From positions 1 to 38,288 of the forward strand of contig PEXU01000057.1 in assembly GCA_002774635.1 (NCBI GenBank): a DNA stretch of 38,288 nucleotides. The letters are read 5' to 3'. The first letter of the stretch is position 1. Every line of letters begins with the position of its first letter. A program made the translations under genes and the position numbers. The stretch is from Candidatus Kerfeldbacteria bacterium CG08_land_8_20_14_0_20_40_16 (GTDB lineage Bacteria > Patescibacteriota > Patescibacteriia > UM-FILTER-42-10). The notes under the pieces are model-generated. The model had not been told where the DNA came from. It saw nothing but the letters and a program-made list of their open reading frames with translations, and did not search any database. Shown here piece after piece: positions 16,810 to 24,379 of this stretch.

Positions 16810-18057
16810 TTACAGTTGGTAATATTCAGTAACCGTTTTGAGGATTTCATTTAGAGAAAGCAGTTGGAGTTTTTCATTATTTCTAAATTTCAACTCGATT
16901 TTGTCCTTAGTTTTCTCGCTAATTATCAAACGAATAGGAATGCCGATTAAATCAGCGTCTTTTAGCTTTACTCCGGCTGATTCCAGACGGTCATCATATA
17001 ATACTTGAACTCCTTGTTTCTGTAAAGAATCATAGGTTTTTTCCGCTTCTTTCTTTACTTTAGGATGACTATCCAATAATAATAAATGAGCCTGATAAGG
17101 AGTTACCGTTTTAGGCCAAATAATACCGTTTTGATCGCTATTAATTTCTACTACGGTACCCATAACCCGGCCCAATCCGATGCCATAACAACCCATCACA
17201 ATTGGCTTTTTTTGACCAGACTGATCAATATATTTTAGATCGAAGGCATCAGAGAATTTGGTTTTTAACGGAAAAATATTACCAACCTCAATTGCCTTTT
17301 TTTCTTTTAAGTTCTTACTTTTACATTGCAAACAACTATATTTTGCTTCTTCGATCAATTCTTTGTTTATGGCGATCTTACATTTTTCACACAAATAAAT
17401 TTTGTCTTCTCCGGCCGGAGTAATAGTTTGAAATTCATGTGAATATTTTGAAAAAGTGCCACCAGAGGCAAAAGTTAAATAGGTTACTTCTCCGATTCCG
17501 ACTCTTCTAAAAATATTCCGATAGGCGTTCTGTATAGCCGTATAATATTTTTCAAAATCAGCTTCATCTTTATGAAAGGAATACAAATCTTTCATTATGA
17601 ACTCTCGACTCCTCAAAATTCCTGATTTGGCCCGTAATTCGTTTCTGAATTTAACTTGAATCTGATATAGGTAAAGGGGGAGGTCTTTATATGAACCAAT
17701 GTGTTTTTTTACCAAGGGGACAATTACTTCTTCGTGGCTTTGTCCTAGTACTAATTTCTTTCCCGAAGCAGATTTAAGATGAAACAGCACATCGATCTTA
17801 TCGCGCTTAGTTTTAATATAATTTTCCAAAGGATGAAGAGCAGGCATGTAAATTTCTTGACCGCCCACGGCGTTCATTTCTTCCCGGATAATTTGCTCAA
17901 TCTTTTTTAAAACCTTAAAACCGAGGGGAAGATAGGTATAGACCCCCGCCATCAATTTATCGATAAAACGTCCTTGTACTAAAAATTTAGCATTTCGGCT
18001 AATTTCTTCGCGGGGAGGTGTTTTGCTTATTTTACTGAATAATTGTGATTGACGCAT
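16810..18057 (-). CDS. proS: prolyl-tRNA synthetase, short form lacking the editing insert
   Basis: A class II synthetase of 415 residues; common bacterial ProRS has about 570. Motif 2 is FRNELRAKSGILRSREFIMK (137-156) and motif 3 is GCYGIGLGRVMG (289-300), followed by a normal anticodon domain ending at the tip EYYQL. Between motifs 2 and 3 the two CxxC pairs that normally flank the INS editing domain survive (Cys223/226 and Cys242/245), separated by only 15 residues. The roughly 170-180-residue INS domain is therefore missing cleanly. The Cys4 set may bind zinc. Charging should be intact, but cis-editing of Ala-tRNA-Pro should be absent. It sits between rseP (3-nt gap) and mreB. Confidence 0.96.
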   Translation of the reverse strand: MRQSQLFSKISKTPPREEISRNAKFLVQGRFIDKLMAGVYTYLPLGFKVLKKIEQIIREEMNAVGGQEIYMPALHPLENYIKTKRDKIDVLFHLKSASGKKLVLGQSHEEVIVPLVKKHIGSYKDLPLYLYQIQVKFRNELRAKSGILRSREFIMKDLYSFHKDEADFEKYYTAIQNAYRNIFRRVGIGEVTYLTFASGGTFSKYSHEFQTITPAGEDKIYLCEKCKIAINKELIEEAKYSCLQCKSKNLKEKKAIEVGNIFPLKTKFSDAFDLKYIDQSGQKKPIVMGCYGIGLGRVMGTVVEINSDQNGIIWPKTVTPYQAHLLLLDSHPKVKKEAEKTYDSLQKQGVQVLYDDRLESAGVKLKDADLIGIPIRLIISEKTKDKIELKFRNNEKLQLLSLNEILKTVTEYYQL

Positions 18058-18060
18058 AGG

Positions 18061-19371
18061 TTAGCCAATTATATTTTTAAAAAATCCTAAAATACTTTCT
18101 TTGAATCGGGAAACATCCTTTACGCTCACCACAATCAAAAAGGCGATTATGATGAAAAATCCAGCGGTATGAATTAGCGACTCGATCCGCTGATTAAGCG
18201 CCTTACCTCTAATTTTTTCTACCAGCAGAAGTAATACCCTTCCCCCATCCAGTGCGGGAAAAGGAATAAAATTAAGAATTGCCAAATTAATTGATAAGAG
18301 CGCCGTAAATTGCAGAATATAAATAAATCCCAGTCGCGATATTTGCGAAGTTAATACAGCAATACCAATTGGACCGGCAATATCCGGCGGCACCGCCTGG
18401 GTAACAATCAAGTTTTTTATTAACTCATAGAAAGCAACTAAAATCTGCCAGGTTAGATAAAAAGCGGCTTTAATACCTTCCCAAATTGCCCGATACCAAG
18501 AGTAGGACACTAGTCCGGTTTCTACCAATCCTACCCCCATCTTCCCTACTCCTAATTCATCTACCTCGGCAAGGGTAATTTCTTTTTCGATTGTTTCCTT
18601 ACCTCGCTGAATAGTTACTGATACAGTTTGACCCAATCGCTCTTTATTGTAGTTCTGCACTTCTTCCGCCGTAGTAAATTGCTGACCGTTAATTGATTTG
18701 ATGGTGTCGCCTACTTTAATGTCAGCCGTCTCGGCTGGTGAACCGCTGGCTAGAGAAACTATCTGAATTTTGAGGTCGCGTATTCTATTTGTTTCAGAAT
18801 CCCCGGAAACTACCGAAGGAAGACCAATATAGAACCCAATGCTTATTAAGATTGTGGCCAAAACAATATTCATAAGAACACCACTAGAAAGAATTAGCGA
18901 TCTTTGCCAAATCTTTTTATGGGTAAAACTGTCTTTTTCTTCCTTTTGATCTCCTTGTTCACCCTTTATTTTAACAAAGCCACCAAGCGGCAACCAGTTG
19001 ATAGAATAGACCGTTCCGCCTTTTAGATTTTCTTGCTCGTTTGGTAAATGGTTGCCTAGAAAGAAATGCCACTTTTTCGTCATCTTTATCTCGTCTATTT
19101 CCTGGATTTTATCGCTCACCGTTTCTTTAATTACCTCTGTATCCCCATTTACTTTATAATCGGTTAGGGTTAATTCTATTTTCTCTTCCTCCGCTAATTT
19201 TTCTAATTTTTGGCCAGAAAAGCGTTGAAAACCAAAAAGCCGTGGCGGGAAACCAAAACCAAATTCTTCCACTTTTACCCCCAATCTTTTAGCCGCCACA
19301 AAATGGCCTAATTCATGTACAAAAATTACTAGTCCTAAGACAATTATTAATGTAATAATAGCCGAAATCAT
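18061..19371 (-). CDS. rseP: site-2 membrane metalloprotease (RseP/M50 family) with an insertion
   Basis: A 436-residue intramembrane zinc protease; RseP relatives cut anti-sigma factors and leftover signal peptides. HELGH is at 19-23 in the first helix and the third zinc ligand is in NFIPFPALDGGRVL (LDG 374-376). One PDZ domain covers about 203-270 (GSPAETADIKVGDTIKSING). The membrane-loop LPLGGFVKIKGE is at 128-138. Unusually, about 68 charged residues (about 50-118) separate the first helix region from that loop, where E. coli RseP has only a few. The gene lies between frr and proS, a common linkage. Confidence 0.94.
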   Translation of the reverse strand: MISAIITLIIVLGLVIFVHELGHFVAAKRLGVKVEEFGFGFPPRLFGFQRFSGQKLEKLAEEEKIELTLTDYKVNGDTEVIKETVSDKIQEIDEIKMTKKWHFFLGNHLPNEQENLKGGTVYSINWLPLGGFVKIKGEQGDQKEEKDSFTHKKIWQRSLILSSGVLMNIVLATILISIGFYIGLPSVVSGDSETNRIRDLKIQIVSLASGSPAETADIKVGDTIKSINGQQFTTAEEVQNYNKERLGQTVSVTIQRGKETIEKEITLAEVDELGVGKMGVGLVETGLVSYSWYRAIWEGIKAAFYLTWQILVAFYELIKNLIVTQAVPPDIAGPIGIAVLTSQISRLGFIYILQFTALLSINLAILNFIPFPALDGGRVLLLLVEKIRGKALNQRIESLIHTAGFFIIIAFLIVVSVKDVSRFKESILGFFKNIIG

Positions 19372-19376
19372 TTATT

Positions 19377-19928
19377 TTAAACGGTTAGTATCTCTTTTTC
19401 TTTTTTTTCGAAGGTTTCTGCGATTTTATCCATCACAGCATCAACCTGTTTTTGAATGTCCTTTTGAAAAGCAAAAAATTCGTCTTCCGAAATCGAACCT
19501 TCTTTTTCTTGATTTTTCATTTCTTTTAAAACATTCTCTCTGATATTTCTTATCGCTATTTTTGTTTCCTCGACTCTCTCATTTACTATTTTGATCAGTT
19601 CTTTTCTTTTTTCTTCCGTAAGTGGTGGAATCTTTATTCGAATTTGCTGTCCCTCATTTACTGGCTGGATACCAAGATCTGATTTTTGAATTGCCTTTTC
19701 AACGTCTTTTAAGATTGATTTATCCCAGGGCTGAATTAATAAGCAAGTAGAATCAGGTGCTGTTATGGTAGCTAACTGAACTAAGGGCGATTCGGTGCCA
19801 TAGCACAGCACCTTTATGTTTTCTACTAAGGTTGGAGTAGCCCTTCCTGTTCTGATTTGAGATAAATTTGATTTAAGGTGTTCCAACGCCTTTTCTGATT
19901 TTAATTTGAAGTCCTCTAGGTTTATCAT
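19377..19928 (-). CDS. frr: ribosome recycling factor
   Basis: 183 residues against a usual 185. With EF-G it splits post-termination ribosomes. Hallmarks are the N-terminal helix ending LSQIRTGRATP, the domain-II segment PDSTCLLIQPWDKS, and the C-terminal helices with IRIKIPPLTEEKRKEL and an EEFAFQKDIQKQVD-like stretch. It lies 5 nt before rseP. No Shine-Dalgarno is visible. Confidence 0.97.
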   Translation of the reverse strand: MINLEDFKLKSEKALEHLKSNLSQIRTGRATPTLVENIKVLCYGTESPLVQLATITAPDSTCLLIQPWDKSILKDVEKAIQKSDLGIQPVNEGQQIRIKIPPLTEEKRKELIKIVNERVEETKIAIRNIRENVLKEMKNQEKEGSISEDEFFAFQKDIQKQVDAVMDKIAETFEKKEKEILTV

Positions 19929-19944
19929 GGGGATTAGTTAATTA

Positions 19945-21003
19945 TTATTTCTTCTTAGCAATGAAAGTACCGGCATATAAGATTTGCGGATTATCAGGAT
20001 TGATCTCTAAGACGGTGATTGTTCTGTTAGAAGGGAAAGTTTCAATCGTTTTCCAGGTAGCGCCATTGTCCGTTGTTTTATGAATTATTTTTCCGATCGT
20101 AAACCATAGTTCCGAATAGTTATCAGGATTAACCGCCACTGTTTTTATTGGTACCGAACCAAAAGGAAATAAGGTGGTGATTGGCTCCCAGCTGGAGCCG
20201 CCATCGTTACTTTTTAGAAGCCCATAATTAGTGGCCAGATAAATCACAGAAGGATCTTTTGAGGTAAAATAAAACCAATTGATATTTTTAGCTCCATTGT
20301 AATGCTCTAGGTCAGTATTTAGTGATTCCCAGTTTTTTCCTCCATTAGTTGAGCGATAGAGTCCTTGACCACTAGTGACGGCGTATACAATTCTAGTGTC
20401 AGTAGGATTAAAATAAAGTTTCTTAACTTCGTATTTGATTGTATTTAAAGCGGTCCAGGTTTCTCCATAATCTGTGCTTTGAATTATTTCACCAGCCGAA
20501 GTGGAAGCAAGAATCATTGAAGGATTATAGTAATCAATGTTTACCGATGTTATCTTTTTGTTTCTCGGCTCCAGGTAAATTGTTTCCCAATTTTGGCCGT
20601 CATTTTCCGTTTTTAAGATACTTGCACCCGTAGCGGTATAAACAGTATTGGGAGTTTGGGGATCAATACTGATTGTAGTAAAAGAACCAGAATTTAATCC
20701 GTAATTTTCCCATTGTTCCCCACTATTTAGAGATCGATAGATGCCATCTTCTAGCGTGCCAAGATAGATTATTTCTTTATTCTCAGGGTGAAAAACTATC
20801 GTACCAACGTTAACATTATTGATGGCGATTATTTTCTTTTTTTCTTTTCTAACAAATACTTTTTGAGCCCAAGTTTCACCATTATCATCTGAGCGGAACA
20901 CCCCACCATCCACCGATTTGGATGTTCCAATAGTAATGCATCCCGCTCCAACAAGCGAAAGGGAAATTACCAACGTGATCAGTAAAAGATAAGTTTTACG
21001 CAT
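19945..21003 (-). CDS. secreted lipoprotein with seven Asp-box (BNR/sortilin-like) repeats
   Basis: 352 residues. A lipoprotein-type signal peptide ends at LVGAG-Cys22, so it is probably anchored outside the membrane. The rest is a beta-propeller built from repeats with the Asp-box pattern S-x-D/N-x-G-x-x-W: SDDNGETW, SLNSGEQW, TENDGQNW, STDYGETW, STNGGKNW, SNDGGSSW and TTDNGATW. This fits VPS10/sortilin-like or Ycf48-like propellers, which are mostly binding or assembly scaffolds. No sialidase catalytic arginines are evident. It sits 4 nt after holB and 16 nt before frr. Its ligand is unknown. Confidence 0.85.
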   Translation of the reverse strand: MRKTYLLLITLVISLSLVGAGCITIGTSKSVDGGVFRSDDNGETWAQKVFVRKEKKKIIAINNVNVGTIVFHPENKEIIYLGTLEDGIYRSLNSGEQWENYGLNSGSFTTISIDPQTPNTVYTATGASILKTENDGQNWETIYLEPRNKKITSVNIDYYNPSMILASTSAGEIIQSTDYGETWTALNTIKYEVKKLYFNPTDTRIVYAVTSGQGLYRSTNGGKNWESLNTDLEHYNGAKNINWFYFTSKDPSVIYLATNYGLLKSNDGGSSWEPITTLFPFGSVPIKTVAVNPDNYSELWFTIGKIIHKTTDNGATWKTIETFPSNRTITVLEINPDNPQILYAGTFIAKKK

Positions 21004-21007
21004 AAAA

Positions 21008-22021
21008 TTATAAATTAATAAGATAATTTTCTAAGGCCAAACGGGGATTGACATTATTACTTAGCAAATTTTGCAAAGCAATTAATCCGTTAATTTTTTT
21101 TAAGAGCTCTGAATTAGTATGCGATCGTGCCAATTTTTTTAATTCGTCAGAATATTCCAAATGAATCACTTGATCCAGTTTATTTTCCTTATATAAGAGA
21201 ATATCCCTAATGATTGTAAGCCAGACGTCTGATATTTCAGTAACGTGACTGACCCGATCGAGATGACTATTTGTTCCTAAGTATTTTTGAATAAAGGAGA
21301 ATCGATAACAGAATTCTTCCTTAAATACTCTAAAAAAGTCATCCGTCTGTTCTTCATATTTTTCAAAAAGGATAGGATGTTCAAAATAATCAATTGCTCT
21401 TCCTGGTCGGCCAAGCGCGGTCGCAGTGATTTTAAGAGCGATTTTTCTTGAACAACTCCTTTGTTCAAGATATTCGAGAATTTTAGCTCGACTGACTGAC
21501 TGAAATTGCAATATTTGACAACGCGAAACAATCGTAGGAAGAAGAAGATTAGGGAATTGAGTAACTAATATTATTATTGATTTGCCAGCTGGCTCCTCCA
21601 GCATCTTAAGTAGGGCATTTGCTCCTCCCTCACTTAAATCAGCTGCGTCATCAATAATCCCAATCTTAATGCCGCCCAATAACGAAGTGGTGTTGAATTC
21701 ATGTTGAAAAGAACGGATTGCCTCTATGGAAATATTTTTCTTCCCTCTTTCTTTACTAAGTACTAAAAAATCCGGGTGAATTCTTTTTTCAAATTGCTGA
21801 CACATAGCACATCTTCCACAGGGTATAGAATTTGTTTTAGAATCTTGACAGAGAATAGTTTTTCCAAGGATCTCAGCGACAAGACGTTTTCCCACTTGAC
21901 GAGGACCACTAAATAAATAGGCATTGGCAAGTTTATTCAAAATAATATTTTTTTTTAAAAAATTTACTATTCTTTCATTACCAATTACTGGCCACTTATA
22001 TTTTGAGATGCTCTTGATCAT
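21008..22021 (-). CDS. holB: DNA polymerase III delta' subunit (clamp loader)
   Basis: 337-residue AAA+ clamp-loader subunit. Walker A reads SGPRQVGKR, a four-Cys zinc module includes CGRCAMC, the Walker B region is IGIIDDAADLSEGGANALLK, and the SRC sensor motif (IVSRCQILQF) is present. The conserved EEPAGKS precedes sensor 1. Length fits delta'. A DnaX-type gamma subunit would be longer, with a C-terminal domain III. Upstream is a modest AGGA ribosome site. It starts the nine-gene run ending in mrdA. Confidence 0.85.
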   Translation of the reverse strand: MIKSISKYKWPVIGNERIVNFLKKNIILNKLANAYLFSGPRQVGKRLVAEILGKTILCQDSKTNSIPCGRCAMCQQFEKRIHPDFLVLSKERGKKNISIEAIRSFQHEFNTTSLLGGIKIGIIDDAADLSEGGANALLKMLEEPAGKSIIILVTQFPNLLLPTIVSRCQILQFQSVSRAKILEYLEQRSCSRKIALKITATALGRPGRAIDYFEHPILFEKYEEQTDDFFRVFKEEFCYRFSFIQKYLGTNSHLDRVSHVTEISDVWLTIIRDILLYKENKLDQVIHLEYSDELKKLARSHTNSELLKKINGLIALQNLLSNNVNPRLALENYLINL

Positions 22022-22097
22022 AGTAACTTCCTAACTCAAAATTATCTCCATTTGAGAATGTTTTAATGGTATCATATGTCTGTTTATCATTCAAGGC

Positions 22098-22111
22098 GAG
22101 TAGGTTTACTC
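22098..22111. repeat. short inverted repeat between the GT4 gene and holB
   Basis: GAGTA, GGTT, TACTC: a perfect 5-bp stem with a 4-nt loop in the 111-nt gap between the GT4 stop (22133) and the holB start (22021). No U-tract follows on either strand, so it is not a convincing terminator. I found no convincing promoter for holB in this gap; TATGAT is present without a matching -35. Confidence 0.3.
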
Positions 22112-22132
22112 AATTTGCGCCCGCACTTTCGG

Positions 22133-23335
22133 CTACGGTCTTTTTAGTACCATCATGGTTTGCCGAGCAGTATTTTCCCAACTGTATTTTTTAATCCGTT
22201 CATAACCTAATGCGATCAGTTTTTTTCGTAATTCTTGATTTTCTAAGATACTATTTACTCCCGTGGCAATAGCTTGAGGATTATTGGGATTGATCAATAG
22301 AGCGGCGTTGCCTAATACCTCGGGAATAGAGGCAGAATTGGCAGCTACTACTGGCACTCCGCTGGCCATTGCCTCCAACGGTGGTATTCCAAATCCTTCA
22401 TAGAAAGAGGGAAAAACAAATACTGTTGCCGATTTCAATAATATAATTCTTTCTTCTTCACTAACCCAGCCGGGTCGGATTACTCTAGTTTCAAGATTAT
22501 ACCGTTCAATGGTTTTTAGTATTTGATTGAAATTGTATCCCGGTTTTCCCAGAAGCACTAATTGACCGGCAAAATGATATTTCTCTATTAAGATCTGGAA
22601 AGATTCGATAAGACCCAGAGTATTCTTTTTTTCTTCTAATCTCCCAATGGATAAAAAATATGGCTTAATGATATTATATTTACTTAAAGTATTGTTAATT
22701 GACTCGGCTGAAACCTTTGTTTTTAGGCGCTCCTGATTATAAGCGAGCGGGATGACTGTAATTTTGTCTCTCTTTACTCGATTGTAGATATTTAATATTT
22801 CTTGTTTTGTGAAATTTGAGATGGTCAACACTTTACGGGCATGTTTTAAAGCATAACGGGCAGAAAAACGATGGTAATCATACTCATTGCTACCGTATTT
22901 GCCAAGGGTTAAAATGCGTACCATTAGATTAATAATTTGCTTCAACTGACTGGTCTGACAACCAATTGTATCTTTTGAATAAAGCTCTTGGAATCTTTCG
23001 AATCCGACATCATGCAAGGTAGTCACGGTGTTTTTAGGATGAACAAAAGGAATAGTATGTGCAGGCACAAAAAGCAAATCGGGTTTCTTGAAAATCATTT
23101 CCCAGGAAAGTCTAATTTGGGTCCATAGATATTTAGGTGGCCAGCTTAAGACCTTGTTCTTAAAATTGGATGGTAAAATTGCAAGATCGTCTCGAAGTGG
23201 CTCTTTGGTATATAAAATTAACTGATCGTTAGGATCAGCTATCTTTTTAAATTCCTGGATCAGATAATAGGCATACCATTCTGTTCCTGTTTTTTTTACT
23301 TCATTCGCTCTTGAAGCGTCAATTCCTATAATCAT
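22133..23335 (-). CDS. GT4 family glycosyltransferase
   Basis: 400-residue GT-B fold retaining glycosyltransferase of the RfaB/mannosyltransferase type. The N-terminus is [10 protein letters not shown]. The C-terminal nucleotide-sugar site has the E-x7-E motif in [18 protein letters not shown], preceded by [10 protein letters not shown] and LVLLGKPG. I prefer the ATG at 23335. A TTG at 23362, next to the mreB2 stop, would add nine unconserved residues. It is the last gene of the polysaccharide cluster. Donor and acceptor are unknown; mannose or rhamnose transfer is typical for relatives. Confidence 0.9.
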   Translation of the reverse strand: MIIGIDASRANEVKKTGTEWYAYYLIQEFKKIADPNDQLILYTKEPLRDDLAILPSNFKNKVLSWPPKYLWTQIRLSWEMIFKKPDLLFVPAHTIPFVHPKNTVTTLHDVGFERFQELYSKDTIGCQTSQLKQIINLMVRILTLGKYGSNEYDYHRFSARYALKHARKVLTISNFTKQEILNIYNRVKRDKITVIPLAYNQERLKTKVSAESINNTLSKYNIIKPYFLSIGRLEEKKNTLGLIESFQILIEKYHFAGQLVLLGKPGYNFNQILKTIERYNLETRVIRPGWVSEEERIILLKSATVFVFPSFYEGFGIPPLEAMASGVPVVAANSASIPEVLGNAALLINPNNPQAIATGVNSILENQELRKKLIALGYERIKKYSWENTARQTMMVLKRP

Positions 23336-23362
23336 GTTGATTGATGATTTGTAAGTTATCAA

Positions 23363-24367
23363 TCATTTAGTTTCTAAAATACTCCGCTTGTAAGATTCCA
23401 AGTTTTCCAAAGCGATGCCAGTACCTTTTGCTACCGAAAGTAATGGATCATCGGCAACATAGGCCGGTACCCCCGTTGCTTTAGTTAGTAGCTTATCAAC
23501 ATTCCTTAAAAGTCCACTGCCGCCAGTAATTACCATTCCCTTGTCGATGATATCCGCCGACAATTCCGGCGGAGTATCCTGCAGAACGTCCTTTACGGCT
23601 AAGATAATACCCCTTAATTCTTCTTGGATAGCCTCAGTAACATCGTCACTACTGGCGGTTATGGTGCGGGGTAAACCAGATACCATGTCGCGTCCCCTGA
23701 TATCAAGGATCATCTTTTCTGCTAATGGCAAAGCAGAACCGATTGATATCTTTAAATCTTCCGCTGTCTTTTCGCCAATTGCTAAACTGTATTTTCTTCT
23801 TACATATTCTGATATGGCGAAATCAAAACGACTGCCGCCAATTCGAACGGAAGTATTAGTGACTATGCCCCCTAATGAGATTACCGCTACCTCAGTGGTA
23901 CCACCACCAATGTCAATGATCATATGCCCGGATGCCGATCCAATTGGGATATTGGCCCCAATGGCAGCGGCAATTGGCTCTTTAATAATATAGGCTGCTT
24001 TGGCTCCCGCTTGAAGCGTAGCATCGATTACCGCTCTTCTTTCGGTAGAAGTGATTCCAGCCGGTACCGCAATCATTACCTCGGGTCGGAAAAGACGAAC
24101 CCCACCTAAAGCCTTGTTAATAAAATAACGGAGCATACTTTCCGTGGTCTTGTAATCGGCAATTACGCCGTCTTTGAGCGGTCGCGAAGCGACAATTGTT
24201 TCTGGTGTGCGACCCAGCATTTCGTTAGCTTCATTCCCTACGGCCAGTACTTTTTTATCGGTAATAGAAACAGCGACTACCGAAGGTTCGTTTATCACAA
24301 TCCCCCGCTTTGGCACATAGACTAGAGTGTTAGCGGTTCCTAAATCGATTCCAATTTTATTGGTCAT
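23363..24367 (-). CDS. mreB: second MreB paralogue, in the polysaccharide cluster
   Basis: A complete bacterial actin of 334 residues. Phosphate-1 is KIGIDLGTANTLVYV at the extreme N-terminus, phosphate-2 is IDIGGGTTEVAVISLGG, and the adenosine loop is VITGGSGLLRNVDKLL. All nucleotide-binding parts are intact. It lacks the short FDNLFGRFSQ-type amphipathic leader seen in the operon copy at 15750-16805. It lies 12 nt after the DUF4012 gene and just before a GT4 gene, not with mreCD. Bacillus-type paralogues (Mbl, MreBH) have distinct wall roles; a similar specialisation here is inference. Confidence 0.94.
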   Translation of the reverse strand: MTNKIGIDLGTANTLVYVPKRGIVINEPSVVAVSITDKKVLAVGNEANEMLGRTPETIVASRPLKDGVIADYKTTESMLRYFINKALGGVRLFRPEVMIAVPAGITSTERRAVIDATLQAGAKAAYIIKEPIAAAIGANIPIGSASGHMIIDIGGGTTEVAVISLGGIVTNTSVRIGGSRFDFAISEYVRRKYSLAIGEKTAEDLKISIGSALPLAEKMILDIRGRDMVSGLPRTITASSDDVTEAIQEELRGIILAVKDVLQDTPPELSADIIDKGMVITGGSGLLRNVDKLLTKATGVPAYVADDPLLSVAKGTGIALENLESYKRSILETK

Positions 24368-24379
24368 TTTATAAACTAT

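Noticed and set aside
16806-16850. Longer MreB start at 16850
   Set aside because: It would overlap proS by 41 nt and add residues not found in MreB. The ATG at 16805 gives the standard N-terminus.
16810-18057. proS as a truncated pseudogene
   Set aside because: All class II motifs and the C-terminal anticodon domain are intact. Only the editing insert is missing, as in known short ProRS forms.
23541-23993. 150-residue open frame antisense to the second mreB
   Set aside because: It is a shadow of the conserved actin codons. It has no ribosome site, promoter or recognisable domain.
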